Shown: positions 52,816-64,000 of the stretch, one piece after another
How the letters are laid out: every line of letters starts with the position of its first letter
Position numbering within the stretch: position 1 is the first letter of the stretch
Origin: Persicaria tinctoria
Lineage: Eukaryota; Streptophyta; Magnoliopsida; Caryophyllales; Polygonaceae
DNA length: 64,000 nucleotides
NCBI GenBank assembly: GCA_037127255.1
Contig: JBANSL010000013.1
Span: 16,202,688-16,266,687, forward strand
Direction: 5' to 3'
Program-made: the position numbers and the translations under genes
The notes under the pieces: model-generated
Databases searched by the model: none
What the model saw: only the letters and a program-made list of their open reading frames with translations
What the model was told of the DNA's origin: nothing

Positions 52816-55675
52816 GTGGTCCTGGTTCCTTTGGCTGTGTCGGGAGGATCTCCACCGGAATGCCAGCCGGAGGATCCCCGGGGTGGCTTGCAAATGTGGA
52901 AAAATAAGTTGTTGGGAGACTCGAATCGGATAGGCGGGCCGGTTGAGGTTCACTATTGTGATGATATAGCGTCAAGGTCTCCTTCCTCAAGGAGTCGAAA
53001 GTGATCTGGTGATTGATATTCCTGGGGAGGTCATGTCCAAACTGGAATCAGTGTGGCAAACTTCTCTGATCATCAAGGTTTTGGGGGGCTTTGTCCCCTA
53101 TGAGATGATGGAGAGGAAACTTAGGGAGCTCTAGAGGCCGGTGGGGAAGTCTCTGCTTGCCGATCTGCCGAAAGGGTACTATGTTGCTAGGTTTCACACA
53201 GAGCATGATTACTTGAAGGCTTTGACGGGTGGCCCGTGGTCCGTGTTTGGGCATTACATGATAATTAAGGCGTGGACTTCTTGTTTCGATCCGCTCACGG
53301 ACACAATCTCAACATCACCAGCGTGGGTTCGGGTGGCAAACCTGCCTATCGTCCTATACGAGGAAGGAATACTGAGGAAGATAGCTATGGGGATTGGGAA
53401 GCCGTTGAAGGTTGACAACAGGATGTTGTTCACGAATCGGGGGAGGTATGCGCGAGTATGCATTGAGGTTGATATCTCAAGGCCCCTCAAAGGCATTGTG
53501 ACGATTAATGGATGCACGTACTTCCTTGAGTATGAAGGGCTACATTGGATCTACTTCAACTGTGGCAGATTCGAACACCTTGTGATGTAGTGCCAAGTAG
53601 GTACAATGGGAAGGAATGAGGAAGCGGCTAAGGAGAAGCCAGGGGGAAGGGTTGTTGCCAACACTAGCCAAGAAAAGGTGAAGGAGAATAAGGGCAAAAG
53701 AGTGGTTAACATGGAAACAAACGGTGTGCCGAAGAGTGCGGCGTCGAGTCACTAGTACAAAAATGTGAATTTATCACGGATATTTTATAGCTAATATCAC
53801 GGATATGTTCAATTTTACGCCCGGGCTTCACGTAAGTGTGATAAAAAAGAGGGCAACTCTAATATCACGGACATCAAAACACAAGCCCGTGATATTAGGT
53901 CCGTAAGGTTTTTTAAAAAATAATTATGTTAGAGCCCGGGTATCCAAGACCCGGGCTATAAAGTCCTGTTTTCTTTTAAAAAAAATAATGCGCCCAGATC
54001 TGATTTCATCATCCAGATCTAGGTTGCTCCGATCGGTATACACCATTCATTTCCTTAGAAATCATAGGTGAATGTCGCAATACACCACCATTCCAGTTAG
54101 TTTTCAATTTCACAATCACTCAAATTTAGATTTACCTAAAAAAATGAATCAATTAACAAAATCAACTCTAATAAAAAAATCAATCTATCAGATAAAATTG
54201 CAAATAAGAAAGTGATTAAGTCTGCCTCTATGGCTCCATATCAGAGTCGCAAATTCAAGTACAAGAAATTGAAGTTCAACATAAATAAATCAAAAGGGAA
54301 GGAAAAAATTGAAACAAAATTAAAACTGAACAGATCTAACCAAATACCATTCTTCGTCTCAATTTGAGAGGGTGACAGGAAAAAGCGTTCTTCGCCTCAG
54401 ATCCAATCGAATATCATACAACTGTCCATGCTACAGATCTAATTGAGAGGTGCTTTTGTTGTCAAATCTAGCGGAAGAAGATGTAGAATCGGCGCCATCA
54501 AAGCTCTCGTTAATCGGAAACTCGGAACCATCGAGACATCGCTTTCCATTGAAACGGTTCTCTCTCGCTCGCTTTCTCCCTGTGATCTGGAAAATTGCAA
54601 AGACAAAGAACTGGTTAAGAAATAGAGAATAGAAATGGTTGATAGAAAGCCATGAGAGGAGACATATGGAGTCTTAGTTTAACAAAGTAGAGATGAAGTA
54701 GAGAGGAGATAGAGCGACGTATGAAGAAAAGCAAAAACCCTAAGTAATCTTCCTGCTTGCATTGGACTAATTGGGTCGGGTCGGGCCTTATGGACTTTTG
54801 AAAAAAGAAAGATAAAAGAGAGCCTAATATCACGGTGTGACCCTCGGTAATATTCCGAGCGTGTGGCATATTCAAGCCGGTGAGTTATTTGCAAGTGCAA
54901 TGCTTATACCTCACTTCGTAATAGTCCTAATATCCCGGTTATCTTCTCATATATTCGGTATATTATTCTATTAATGAGTTAAAGAAAAAAAGGAATTATA
55001 TTTTGGTACCTTTTACACACATTTTACCACGTAAATTAAGTATCCGGGATATTAGCTAGTGTGATAAAAGGTGATTTTTGTACTAGTGAGTAGCCACCAT
55101 GGACCCTGGATGGAGGTGAATCCCCGCCGCCGGAATTCCAAGAAGAAAGGGGAAGTCGCTGGGAATGCAACGAGCAAAGGGAAGTCGGGGAGCCCACCTA
55201 ATTCTTCGGTTACCGAGAAGAATAACATTAATGAGGCCATGAATGAGGCGGCTAACAATGATGAGGGATTGAAGGATTCCGAGGTGGCGCCTAGGGAAGT
55301 CGACATCAACGAGAAGAACATTGATGATGGGAAGAGAGAAGGGGGGTCTCAAACCCACGCCGAGGTGAACAATCAGGGCAAGGGTATTGAAGAGAAAGCC
55401 TTTGAGATTGGATGCTCTTCCAAGGTTGGGCTGGTAAAAAAGAATAAGAGTAAGCCCAAATGGCCCAAAGTTGGGAAAACTATCAGTAGAAGGCAGACTG
55501 GCCCACAGAAAAGGCCCAGAATAGATATGGAAGTTCATCTAAGATTAAGAGAAGGACAAGGAACGGTGGTGACGCCAGGTAAGAGTGTGTTTGGTTGGCG
55601 ATGGCAGACGGAGAGGAGGACAGTAACAGCCGGATGGAAGACAAGGGGCACCCGGGAGAGGCGAATATGTTGACG
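52816..55675 (+). pseudogene. LINE ORF1 (gag-like, DUF4283 type), interrupted by a CACTA element
   Basis: Pieces in order: a start region with MWKNKLLG (about 52895); a DUF4283-like domain over 53040-53590 (WQTSLIIKVLGGFVPYEMME, KGYYVARFHTEHDYLKALTG, AWVRVANLPIVLYEEGILRK); and a damaged zinc knuckle, NCGRFEHLVM followed by a stop, where CCHC is expected. The CACTA element begins at 53750. Coding resumes at 55093 with HHGPWMEVNPRRRNSKKKGE and a Lys/Glu-rich tail to 55673. One stop (53131-53133, in LRELxRPVG) fits TGG to TAG. The ORF1 product would bind LINE RNA; this copy cannot make it. Confidence 0.85.
53750..55088. mobile_element. Non-autonomous CACTA transposon, 1339 bp
   Basis: The ends are CACTAGTACAAAAAT and its perfect 15 bp inverted copy. 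The target duplication is the trinucleotide AGT (53747-53749 and 55089-55091), as expected for the CACTA superfamily. Subterminal sequence repeats 'TAATATCACGG' in both directions several times, typical of transposase-binding arrays. AGCCCGGGTATCCAAGACCC (53933-53962 region) forms a hairpin with GGGCT. There is no transposase; the middle is AT-rich with no gene I recognise. Confidence 0.93.
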
Positions 55676-55840
55676 GAGGGATTAGGGTTAATTGGCGCCC
55701 CCTGGTCAATTATCAACCGAAAGGGAGTGTTGGTGAGGCGAATATAGGCCCTGTTCCTATGGAAGAATCAATGAGCATCGGAGCCCTCCGACCGCTGATG
55801 TGATGTAATGTGGATCGACTAGTTCCCCCTTTTTTCGTTT

Positions 55841-58800
55841 ATGATGAGTTGCTTGTTGTGGAACTGTTGCAGAGCCGGTAGCGACGGGTTTCATAGATCG
55901 ATTCGTTACTTGCTTAAGAAAAATAAGATCGATTTGCTTGCCATCTTTGAGCCTAAGATTGCAGGGCAACGTGCTAAAGATGTCGGTGACCGGATGGACT
56001 TCAATGGTAGATTCATTGTCGAGGCGAATGGTTTCAAGGGTGGAGTGTGGCTCCTCTAGAATGACGAGAATGCCAACGTGGTGATCAAGAAATCTTATGA
56101 GAGATTTATCTTGGCAGAGATCAAGTGCAAAGACAAAAAATTTCACCTGATGGTGGTGTATGGTCACCCCTGTGCTGCTGATAGAAGGGATTTCTGGAAG
56201 GAGTTAACGGTGGCCTCAGATGATGTCTCGGGGCCGCTCTTTGTTGGCAGAGACTTCAATTGTGCCATAAACCACTGAGAACAGCATGAAGGGGCAAACG
56301 ATTTGTCCCCGAATGCTGACAGGTTCAGGGATTGGATCGACAGGGCTGGCATGGTTGATCTTGGTTTCGTGGGACCAACGTTTACTTGGTCTCGTGGTAA
56401 GAAGATGGATACCTATAAGGCTAGAAGACTTGACCGGGTGGTTGGCAATACGAAAGCTCGCCTCGACTGGCCCGAGGCGTTCGTGAGGCACTTACCGAAG
56501 TTTGGGTATGATCACTTACCGCTCCTCTTTACCCTCGACCCTCCGTTACGGGTTAATAGGAATCGGAGACTGTTTCGGTTCTTGGCCGCTTGGATGACGC
56601 ACCCGGACATCAAGGACTTGATCATGAATTCTTGGAGAAGGGATGAAGGGGCGCTAGAGGCCCTCAACTCCCTTAAGGATTGCCTTCTGAAATGGAACCG
56701 AGAAGTTTTTGGAAATGTCTTTGAAAGGAAAGGCAATCTGCTTAAAGACTTAAAGAGAGTCCATATGAAGTTGGCCACTTCCCCCAACGATCTGTTGATC
56801 TGTGAAGAGGCGAAGACTCGGAAGAAATTAGAGCTTGCGCTTGAGAAAGAGGAAATGATTTGGCTTCAAAAGTCGAGGGAGAATTGGTTGCGGGAAGGAG
56901 ACCGTAATACGTCATACTTCCACGTATCTACCATTGTCCGCAGACATAGAAATAGGATTCATGTGCTTATGGACGATAATGGAGAGGATGTTTTGGACAG
57001 CAAGGCCATTGAAGAGAACGTGGTTAACTTTTTCAAAGAGTTGTACATTGGTGATGTTGAGAATGTTTCGCACTCAGTGATGGATGGTGGGGACTTCCCG
57101 TTGCTGCCGGCGTTTGAGTGGGAGCAGCTCCGCAGACCTCTTGCCGATGAAGAAATTATTCAAGCTGTCAAGGAAATAGGGGCTTTGAAGGCTTCTGGAT
57201 TAGATGGATTCTAGTCCGGATTTTTCCAACGGTGTTGGGAGACAGTAGGCAACATTGTTATTGATTTTGTGAGATTGTTCTTTGCCACTTCCAAGTTACT
57301 GCCGGGGGTTAATGAGACCCTTATTGTGCTCTTTGCTAAAGTTGCGAGATCGGAAACGATTTCACAATTCCGTCCGATTAGCTTATGCAATGTCTTATAC
57401 AAGACCATTACAAGGGTGATGACGAATAGGATGCGGCCACTGTTGAATCAGCTCATTGGTCCTATGCAAGAGAGTTTTGTGCCCGGAAGGCATATCATGG
57501 ACAACATCGTTGTGATGCAGGAATTGATTCATTCTATGAGAAGGAAGAAAGGTGCCAAGGGTTGGATGGTTTTTTAAATTGACCTTGAAAAAACTTATGA
57601 CAGACTTCGTTGGGACTTTATTTGCAACACCTTGTAGGAGGTCAGCTTCCCATCTGATTGGGTGGGTTGGATTGAGGAATGCATCTGCTCAGTGACCACG
57701 CGAGTGTTGGTGAATGGAGAGATGACGGCTGATTTCAGACCTTCGAGGGGCATCAAATAGGGCGACCCCATCTCCCCCTATCTCTTTGTCCTTTGTGTTG
57801 AAAGACTGAGTCAATGGATTACCAGATCGGTGGAGAATGGGGATTGGAAGCCGGTGAAGCTGACGCGGAGAGGGCCTGTGATCTCTCATGTGTTGTTCGC
57901 CAATGACATCATCCTTATAGCGGAAGCTTTGGTCCAACAACTCCGGGTAGTGATGGGGATTATGGATATATCTTTTGCAAGGCATCCTGGCAAAGGATTA
58001 ATGTCGGGAAATCTAAATTGTTTGTTTGTCTCCGAACGTTGGTGAGAGGATGGTTAGAAGACTGTAGGAGAATTGTGGTTTTGAAGTCACGAAGAACTTG
58101 GGTAGTTACCTCGGCATGTCTGTGCTTCATTCAAGGATCGACAAGGACACCTTCAAGCCGCTGCTAGACAAGGTGAACAATCACTTGGCCAGGTGGAAGG
58201 GGCGACATCTGAGCCTGGTCGGGCGCATTACCTTGGCGAAATCAGTGTTGAACTCCATCCCGATTTACTTTATGGCGACGATTACTATCCCAAAGTTTGT
58301 GTGTGATGCCATCGACAGAGCCACCTGAAGCTTTATTTGGGGAGATGATGGGAACCAGAGGAAGATACACTTGGTTGCTTGGGACGACATTTGCAAACCG
58401 AAGAGGATGGGCGGCTTGGGCATCCGATCCATGAACGAGCTCAATGTCATTATCTCTGGTAAGCTTGCTTGGAGATTCATTAATAATAAGAAGAATAACA
58501 TATGGTGTGAGATATTGCAGGCAAAGTATATGGGCGGTGCGAATTCGGGGGCTTCCGGAGGCTCGGCGATTTGGAAATGCTATGAAGAAGAGCATGCGGC
58601 TGGTGGTGGAGGATGGCATGAAATGGCTGATCGGCGATGGAGATTCAGTGAACTTTTGGCAAGATAAATGGTTGCTCGATGAAAGTTTGGAAGAGGCTGC
58701 TTTGGTTGAGCTTTCTGAAGAGGACAAAGACAGGAAGGTGAACTCGTATTGGAAGGAAGGCGAGGGCTGGAACTGGGAGCTGTTGTCCGAGTTGATGCCC

Positions 58801-59890
58801 ACCAGGCTGCTGCTTGTGTTGGCATCTTCAGGAGTGGTGTCGAGTGGAGAGGTGCCGGACAGGATGTGTTGGATGGACAGCCCCGACGGAGACTACTCGG
58901 TTAAGTCGGCTTACAACAGGCTTACGAAGGCCAACTCGGGAGCTAGTGCGGATGGGGTGCTCTACAACACTATATGGACCTTGCAAGTGACGGAGAGAGT
59001 CCTGGTTTTCCTCTGGCTTGTCACTCGGGGGGTTGTGCTTACCAACAAGGAGCGTTGCAGGCGCCACTTTGCGATGAACCCGGACTGTTCGGAGTGCGGT
59101 GGACAGACAAAATATTTGATCCACCTTTTCAGGGACTGCCCACTCATTTCTTGTGTTTGGAATTCTCTAATCTGTCCAAGTATATACACTAAATTCTTCT
59201 CCATGTCATTTGCAGAATGGTGGAGGACCAACTTGACTTCTGGGAGAAGAACAACCGATGGAAGGCGTTGGGCTTGTGTGTTTGCAAACACAGCTTGGTG
59301 GGCTTGGAAATGGAGGAATGTCCGCGTCTTCAATCACGAAGAAAAGACCACGGACAAACCACGCTGGATCAAGGACTACACAAGGCAATACGACGAAGCT
59401 TGGAGTATGAGACAGGGCGTCCACAGGAAACCGGAGAGAGCTATTAAGTTGATTCAATGGGAGAAACCGAGCATTGGTTGGTTTAAGGCCAATGTCGATG
59501 GCTTGGTAGGAGAAGATGGTATTGCTGCAGTCAGAGGCGTGCTAAGAAATGCTGAAAGGAGCTGGGTTGGGGGCTTCATGGAAAAAATCGAGATAGGTCC
59601 GGTGGTGCTGGCAGAGCTAAGGGGAGTCCTGGGTGCCTCACCTTAGCTTGGGGAAGGGGGATCCGGAGATTGGTGGTTGAAACTGATTCCTTGTTCGTCT
59701 ACTCGATGGTGTGCAAAGGTGTCGCTGAATGCCATCCGATGTATAGCCTGGTCTTTTGTTACCAAGGCTTCTTGAGTAGGAGTTGGGAGGTCCGACTCCG
59801 ACTTGTCTTTAGGAAAGCGAATAATGTCGCCGGTCGTTGGACTTGCCCAAATGTCTCCCAAAGGGTTTCACGTGATTGCAGAGCCCCTCG
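55841..59890 (+). pseudogene. LINE ORF2: endonuclease, reverse transcriptase, RNase H
   Basis: Starts MMSCLLWNCCRAGSDGFHRS, the usual plant L1 ORF2 opening. The apurinic endonuclease domain runs to about 56530 (MVVYGHPC, FVGRDFNC, YDHLPLLF). Two motif changes are seen: an extra Arg in the GDFN block and Tyr for Ser in SDH. Reverse transcriptase: FRPISLCNVLYKTITRVMTN (about 57370), SFVPGRHIMDN, and FANDIIL at 57896-57916, where the catalytic FADD has become FAND. Then a zf-RVT region (about 58960-59160) and an RNase H start, NVDGLVGEDG (about 59490). Stops at 56058, 56276, 57212 and others, plus frameshifts, inactivate it. Confidence 0.92.
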
Positions 59891-60022
59891 ATAAGGTCGC
59901 GCAAGTTGTGGAAGAAGATTGTAGGAGAAGGGCTACTTCCCGACTTCTGGTTGTGTAGCCTGTTTTGTTTCTTCGAGGCTTGTCCTCCTTTGTTCACCCA
60001 AAAAAAAATAAAAAATTAAGGG

Positions 60023-60030
60023 TATATATA
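60023..60030 (+). promoter_or_regulatory. TATA box of DBR1, rebuilt by the LINE target duplication
   Basis: TATATATA lies 86 bp before the DBR1 start codon, a normal place for a plant core promoter. Its left part (GGTATAT) is the right copy of the LINE target duplication; its right part (ATAGAC) is original flank. Joined to the left copy at 52757-52771, the pre-insertion sequence would have had the same TATA box. Confidence 0.65.
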
Positions 60031-60115
60031 GACGGCGGCTTTCTTTCGGCGATAACGGGAAACGAATTGCGCCGGCGAAGGATCGGAGAACAGTTGTGAG
60101 GGAGAGGAGATAAAG

Positions 60116-63100
60116 ATGAAGATTGCCATCGAAGGTTGTATGCACGGCGAACTGGACATTGTCTATGCCGCAATCGCCCAGTTGGAAAGAGTAGAAAACA
60201 CTAAAATCGATCTCCTTATCTGCTGCGGTGACTTCCAGGTGTGTGAATTTCCTACCTTTATCGCACTGCAAATCAAAATTTCTCATTCAGCTCTATTTCC
60301 CAGCGCAATTGATGTTGCTAGGGTCTGGTTCGGTGTGATTGTTTCAATGTTTACGTTAGTCACTTCCTACCGTGTTCATGCCTAGGGTTTTGTTTTAGCG
60401 AAATAGTCATCCTAAACTCCTAATTGACATGTCGCATGATTCCTTTCGGTTTAACGCTTCATAGCTTCTGCAATCGCTAGGGTTTCACTCCCAATTTTAA
60501 GTTTGTTTTGTGCAAAGTGCCTCAAATTAGGGCTGAGATGGTTTTGTGTAGTTGAAGTAAGAATGTTAGTAACATTTATACAGTAATGGGATAGGTTTTA
60601 GCGGTGGAAGGAGATTGAAAGAGCAATATAATATTGTAATCCATTGTTTGTGATTTTTGCACATGATGCTGTTCTCTGGTACTGAATTTGTTGCGACGAG
60701 TCCATGCCGTGGTTTGAACTGTGCATTTTGTTCCATTGTAAGTTCTTTGCTTTGATTACCCTTTGCAGGCTGTTCGAAACGAAAAAGATCTGGAAAGCTT
60801 AAATGTTCCTCCTAAATACAAACAGATGAATACATTTTGGAAATACTACTCAGGAAAAGCAGTAGCTCCGGTGCCAACGATCTTCATTGGTGGGAACCAT
60901 GAAGCCTCAAATTATCTGTGGGAACTGTGAGTAGTCTTGTTTATTTTGAGTTAAATTTGTATCTTCATAAAAATGTTCAGTTCTGTTTCCAATAAGTGCA
61001 CCCCTGTATGCAATTGAGGATGGCTTTTATGTTTGCAAGTGTTTATTTCGCACTTTCACAAGTTGCTTCATGCATCTTTTCATCCTTCTGCTAAATGAAA
61101 ATGCTACCATTGGGCGTAGAAAGCATGTATATAACATGTGTCATGTGTGTTTGTTTGTGCCTTATATTACTCCTGATGGCCCTTGTAGGTATTATGGTGG
61201 ATGGGCTGCCCCAAACATATACTTCCTTGGGTTTGCTGGAGTGATAAAGTTTGGCAGTGTTCGAATTGGTGGACTGTCTGGAATTTACAAAGCCAAGGAT
61301 TATCATTTAGGTTGGTCAGTTGTCATACATGCGTGATTCTGCAAGGCTTGCTATTGATTAGTGTTATTGTCATATTCTGTCTGTGTGGTCATGAATCATA
61401 TTTGTTTACACTACAGAGATGTTCATTTGCAGGGCACTTTGAGAGGCCTCCATATAATGATAGTGAAGTACGATCTGTGTATCATGTTCGTGAGTATGAT
61501 GTTCACAAGCTGATGCAAGTTGCTGAACCCTTGGATATTTTCATTTCTCATGATTGGCCTGTCGGTATTACTGATTGTGGAAATTGGCAGAAACTAGTCA
61601 AACAGAAACCATTTTTCAAGCAAGAAGTAATGAACTTCTAGCCAAAATATCACTTGTGCTTTTAGTTGTAGCAATCTTGTATCATAAACCTTTTTTCAGT
61701 AATTGTTCATCTAACAAATATTTATATTGATCATTTTTCATTGCCCTTCTGAATCTTTCTAGGTCGAGCAAAAAGCTTTGGGCAGTAAAGCTGCTGCCCA
61801 GTTGCTGGAAAGATTAAAACCTTCATATTGGTTTTCGGCTCACCTACACTGCAAATTTGCAGCTGTGGTTGAACATGATGTTGGTGGCCCTGTAACAAAA
61901 TTTCTTGCACTTGATAAGTGCGTCCCTAATCGAGAATTTTTACAGGTACCAATTACTTGTGCAGTTAGTTTTAAGCACTTGCCCTTTACGTAGTCTCTCT
62001 GAAGTAATTTTTGTTGCACTATATTAGGTTGTTGAAATTCAGTCTGAGCCTGGGCCTCATGAGATCTCTTATGATGAAGAATGGTTAGCAATAACACGGA
62101 GGTTCAACTCAGTCTTTCCTTTGACGAGAAGGGGTGCTAATTTTGGGTATCCACTGCTCATTCACTCTTGTTTCGTCTTACCTCATCTCACTTAATAGTA
62201 AAGTGTAATGTTCTATTCTTTATTGCAGCAATGTAGAATTTGATGAAGCTGAATGTCGCCAATGGGTCAACAGGAAGCTGCAGGCGAGAGGGGCTAATCC
62301 TTTTGAATTTACTCCCACTGCCAGTTTTTACGATCCCGCACGTTCTGCTACCAGGGGACAAAATCTTGGTAATAATTTTTCGTTTGAATCAACATTCTTT
62401 TTCCAACAGCCTAACTGTGAGCTGGTCTTTTTTCATTCTTGAAGGGGAAAAAAAATTGATACCACTTGAAATTTACAGCTTGATACCACTTGAAATTTAC
62501 AGCATGAAGTATCTTGTTTATGTTACCTTGTACTAATCCTCTTTAACATGATACATTGTCCAATATTGTTGTTATTTTATACAACTTCTGATCATCTGGT
62601 ATTGTTGCCATTTGCATGGGAAGAAAGCGCTTTAGTACAAACTAATATAATATAATTCGTCTTTGTCATCACGGTTCTTGACATGCTTTCTAATATGTTT
62701 TCATACTAGCATCTAAATTCGAAATGCGGAGTAGATCTGAACTTACCTAATAAATTTTCATTGCAGAACATTACAGGAATCCCCAAACAGAGGCATTCTT
62801 GGAGTTTCTTGAGCTGCCTTACCTTCTAGACAACGCAGGAAATGTACAGCAGTCGAATTACACATCACCTGCAGTGGTATCTCAAGGTAAATACTTCACA
62901 GGCACTTAATTGTATGTTGAGTAAATTAAAACTCCATTTCAACTTTGCAATTTTGTCTATTCTATGTCTATGATTTAATGTCATTTCATCTTCCTGTTAT
63001 CTATAATATTCATAACCTGTTCACCTGTGACAGATTTTGAGTGCGTCCTGAGTCCTGCATATCCATTTCCCTAGAAAAAATAAAATAAAACTCCATATCC

Positions 63101-63263
63101 ACTTCACATCATGTTTTATCATTTCTAGCAACTGCATATTTGAGATATCTAATGGCGTGTTCTTGCCTATTCAAATGTAGGTGCAACTGCTGGGAATAGT
63201 GAAGACATTCCCATTGATGATGAGGATGAGTTAGAAAATTTGAGTGCGCATAGTGATGAATGA
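60116..63263 (+). CDS. DBR1: RNA lariat debranching enzyme (DBR1)
   Basis: Nine exons: 60116-60238, 60769-60926, 61189-61310, 61433-61626, 61763-61945, 62028-62146, 62229-62368, 62767-62886 and 63181-63263. All joins use GT-AG with matching phases and give 413 aa. The enzyme cuts the 2'-5' bond of excised intron lariats in the nucleus so that they can be degraded. The metallophosphoesterase motifs are intact: EGCMHGELD (residues 6-14), CGDFQ (37-41), GGNHE, ISHDWP and SAHLHCKF. The C-terminal DBR1 domain follows (about 240-350; [18 protein letters not shown]). The tail is acidic. The start has only a 5' UTR of about 60 bases between TATA region and ATG, next to a LINE insertion. Confidence 0.96.
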
Positions 63264-64000
63264 TTAACTCGGTTCTTGCTGCCAATTCAGGCTATGGGTA
63301 TTCTTCTCAGAGTTCAGTAGCTCAAGGTTTTTCCGCAGTACAGCAACATCCAGATATTGTGGATTAGACCATTGTACTTGTACCTGCCTTAACCGGAACT
63401 TGGAACTCGGAAGGCTCTGTACCCAATCTAATCTGCCAATCATGACCATAACCCGGTGACTTATGGATCCATCTGAAATTTCGTAGTCTGCAATATTTTT
63501 GTATCAGTTTAGAGACTGATGTTCTATTATTTAAGATACCAAGCTTATAACTAGCACAGCCCAAATTTTCAATTTTCCGAAACCCACTTTTACTGCTATA
63601 TATCAAGTATAGCTAAAGCCCTTGTGAATGTAGCAGAACTAGTTCTTTAACACATTAACGTCCGAGTGTAAAGCTTTGATCTTTTGGAAGATGATTGTCT
63701 TTGTTGAATGGGTGTTGTTTCTGATTTGGATCAAGACAGTTTGGGTTCTATCAAGGTAGCTCAATGATGCACTCGAATAGACGGCCTCAAGAGTGGTCTT
63801 TCGACGTGTCCTTCAGCAGGCTCTTTCCATGTTTTCTGTTCGAGGAATGGTTAACTTGTAGTCTTGTAGATGACATTGCCATGGCAAACTAGCACAGAAC
63901 CAGACATACCAAATAATATACACATTTGGTATATATTCCGTTGTGCCAATTAATGGCCATTTCTTTTTTCTTTTTCTTTTTTAATCTTTCCTTTGAGGCT
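63264..64000. other. DBR1 3' UTR and downstream sequence
   Basis: The first few hundred bases are presumably the DBR1 3' UTR. No further gene, RNA or transposon end is visible before the window ends. Confidence 0.45.

Larger units (their letters stand above)
52772..60012 (+). mobile_element. L1-type LINE, 7.2 kb, inserted at the DBR1 promoter
   Basis: A 15 bp duplication AAATTAAGGGTATAT flanks the element at 52757-52771 and 60013-60027, and an A-rich tail (ACCCAAAAAAAAATAAAAA) precedes the right copy. It has ORF1 and ORF2 in the usual order on the plus strand. A CACTA element (53750-55088) has inserted into ORF1; without it the LINE is about 5.9 kb, near full length. Stop codons, frameshifts and altered catalytic motifs mean the copy is inactive. 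Confidence 0.95.

Noticed and set aside
61201..61641. 146-residue frame reading from DBR1 exon 3 through intron 3 into exon 4
   Set aside because: It reads through an intron with clean GT-AG borders; the spliced product matches DBR1.

Overview
This window is nuclear DNA of a flowering plant, most likely a eudicot. It holds four intron-containing plant genes with GT-AG splice sites, separated by AT-rich DNA and thick layers of transposable elements. I cannot name the species.

Left third (1-36214): a truncated Copia element on the minus strand (1-3809) enters from the left edge. It is followed by a Russian-doll nest. A 4.7 kb Copia element on the minus strand (4866-36214, 146 bp LTRs, TSD AATAT) is cut in its pol region by a Ty3/Gypsy element of Tat type on the plus strand (6887-33524, TSD GCACC). 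The Gypsy 3' LTR is in turn cut by an approximately 11.9 kb element with terminal inverted repeats (21031-32950) that carries genomic fragments of host genes: NUP205, with four exons and introns recognisable, and a BUB1/Mad3-like fragment. The Gypsy element is unusual. Between its pol gene and its 3' LTR it carries an array of ten 76-bp repeats, three antisense two-exon genes encoding small B3-type DNA-binding domains, a fourth intronless B3 copy on the sense strand, and a long antisense multi-exon gene resembling the 'putative gypsy type transposon' (PF04195) family.

Middle (36215-46200): a PIF/Harbinger-like element (TSD TAA) and a Helitron-like end lead into a WAV3-type RING/VWA E3 ligase gene (38583-40958, plus). 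Then comes HEMA, glutamyl-tRNA reductase (43220-45924, minus), whose exon 2 is flanked by intronic inverted repeats.

Right third (46200-64000): a poly(A) retroposon with a 14-bp TSD, an RTE-type LINE fragment, then UFC1 (50789-52296, minus) and DBR1 (60116-63263, plus). UFC1 and DBR1 were once a close head-to-head pair with about 0.56 kb between start codons. A 7.2 kb LINE, itself carrying a 1.3 kb CACTA element, has split them. The LINE landed at the DBR1 TATA box, and the target duplication left a TATA box next to DBR1.

The four host genes appear intact: WAV3-like 761 aa, HEMA 557 aa, UFC1 174 aa, DBR1 413 aa. They act respectively in ubiquitin-mediated growth control, tetrapyrrole synthesis in plastids, UFMylation and intron-lariat turnover. 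All transposon genes seen here are broken by stops or frameshifts.
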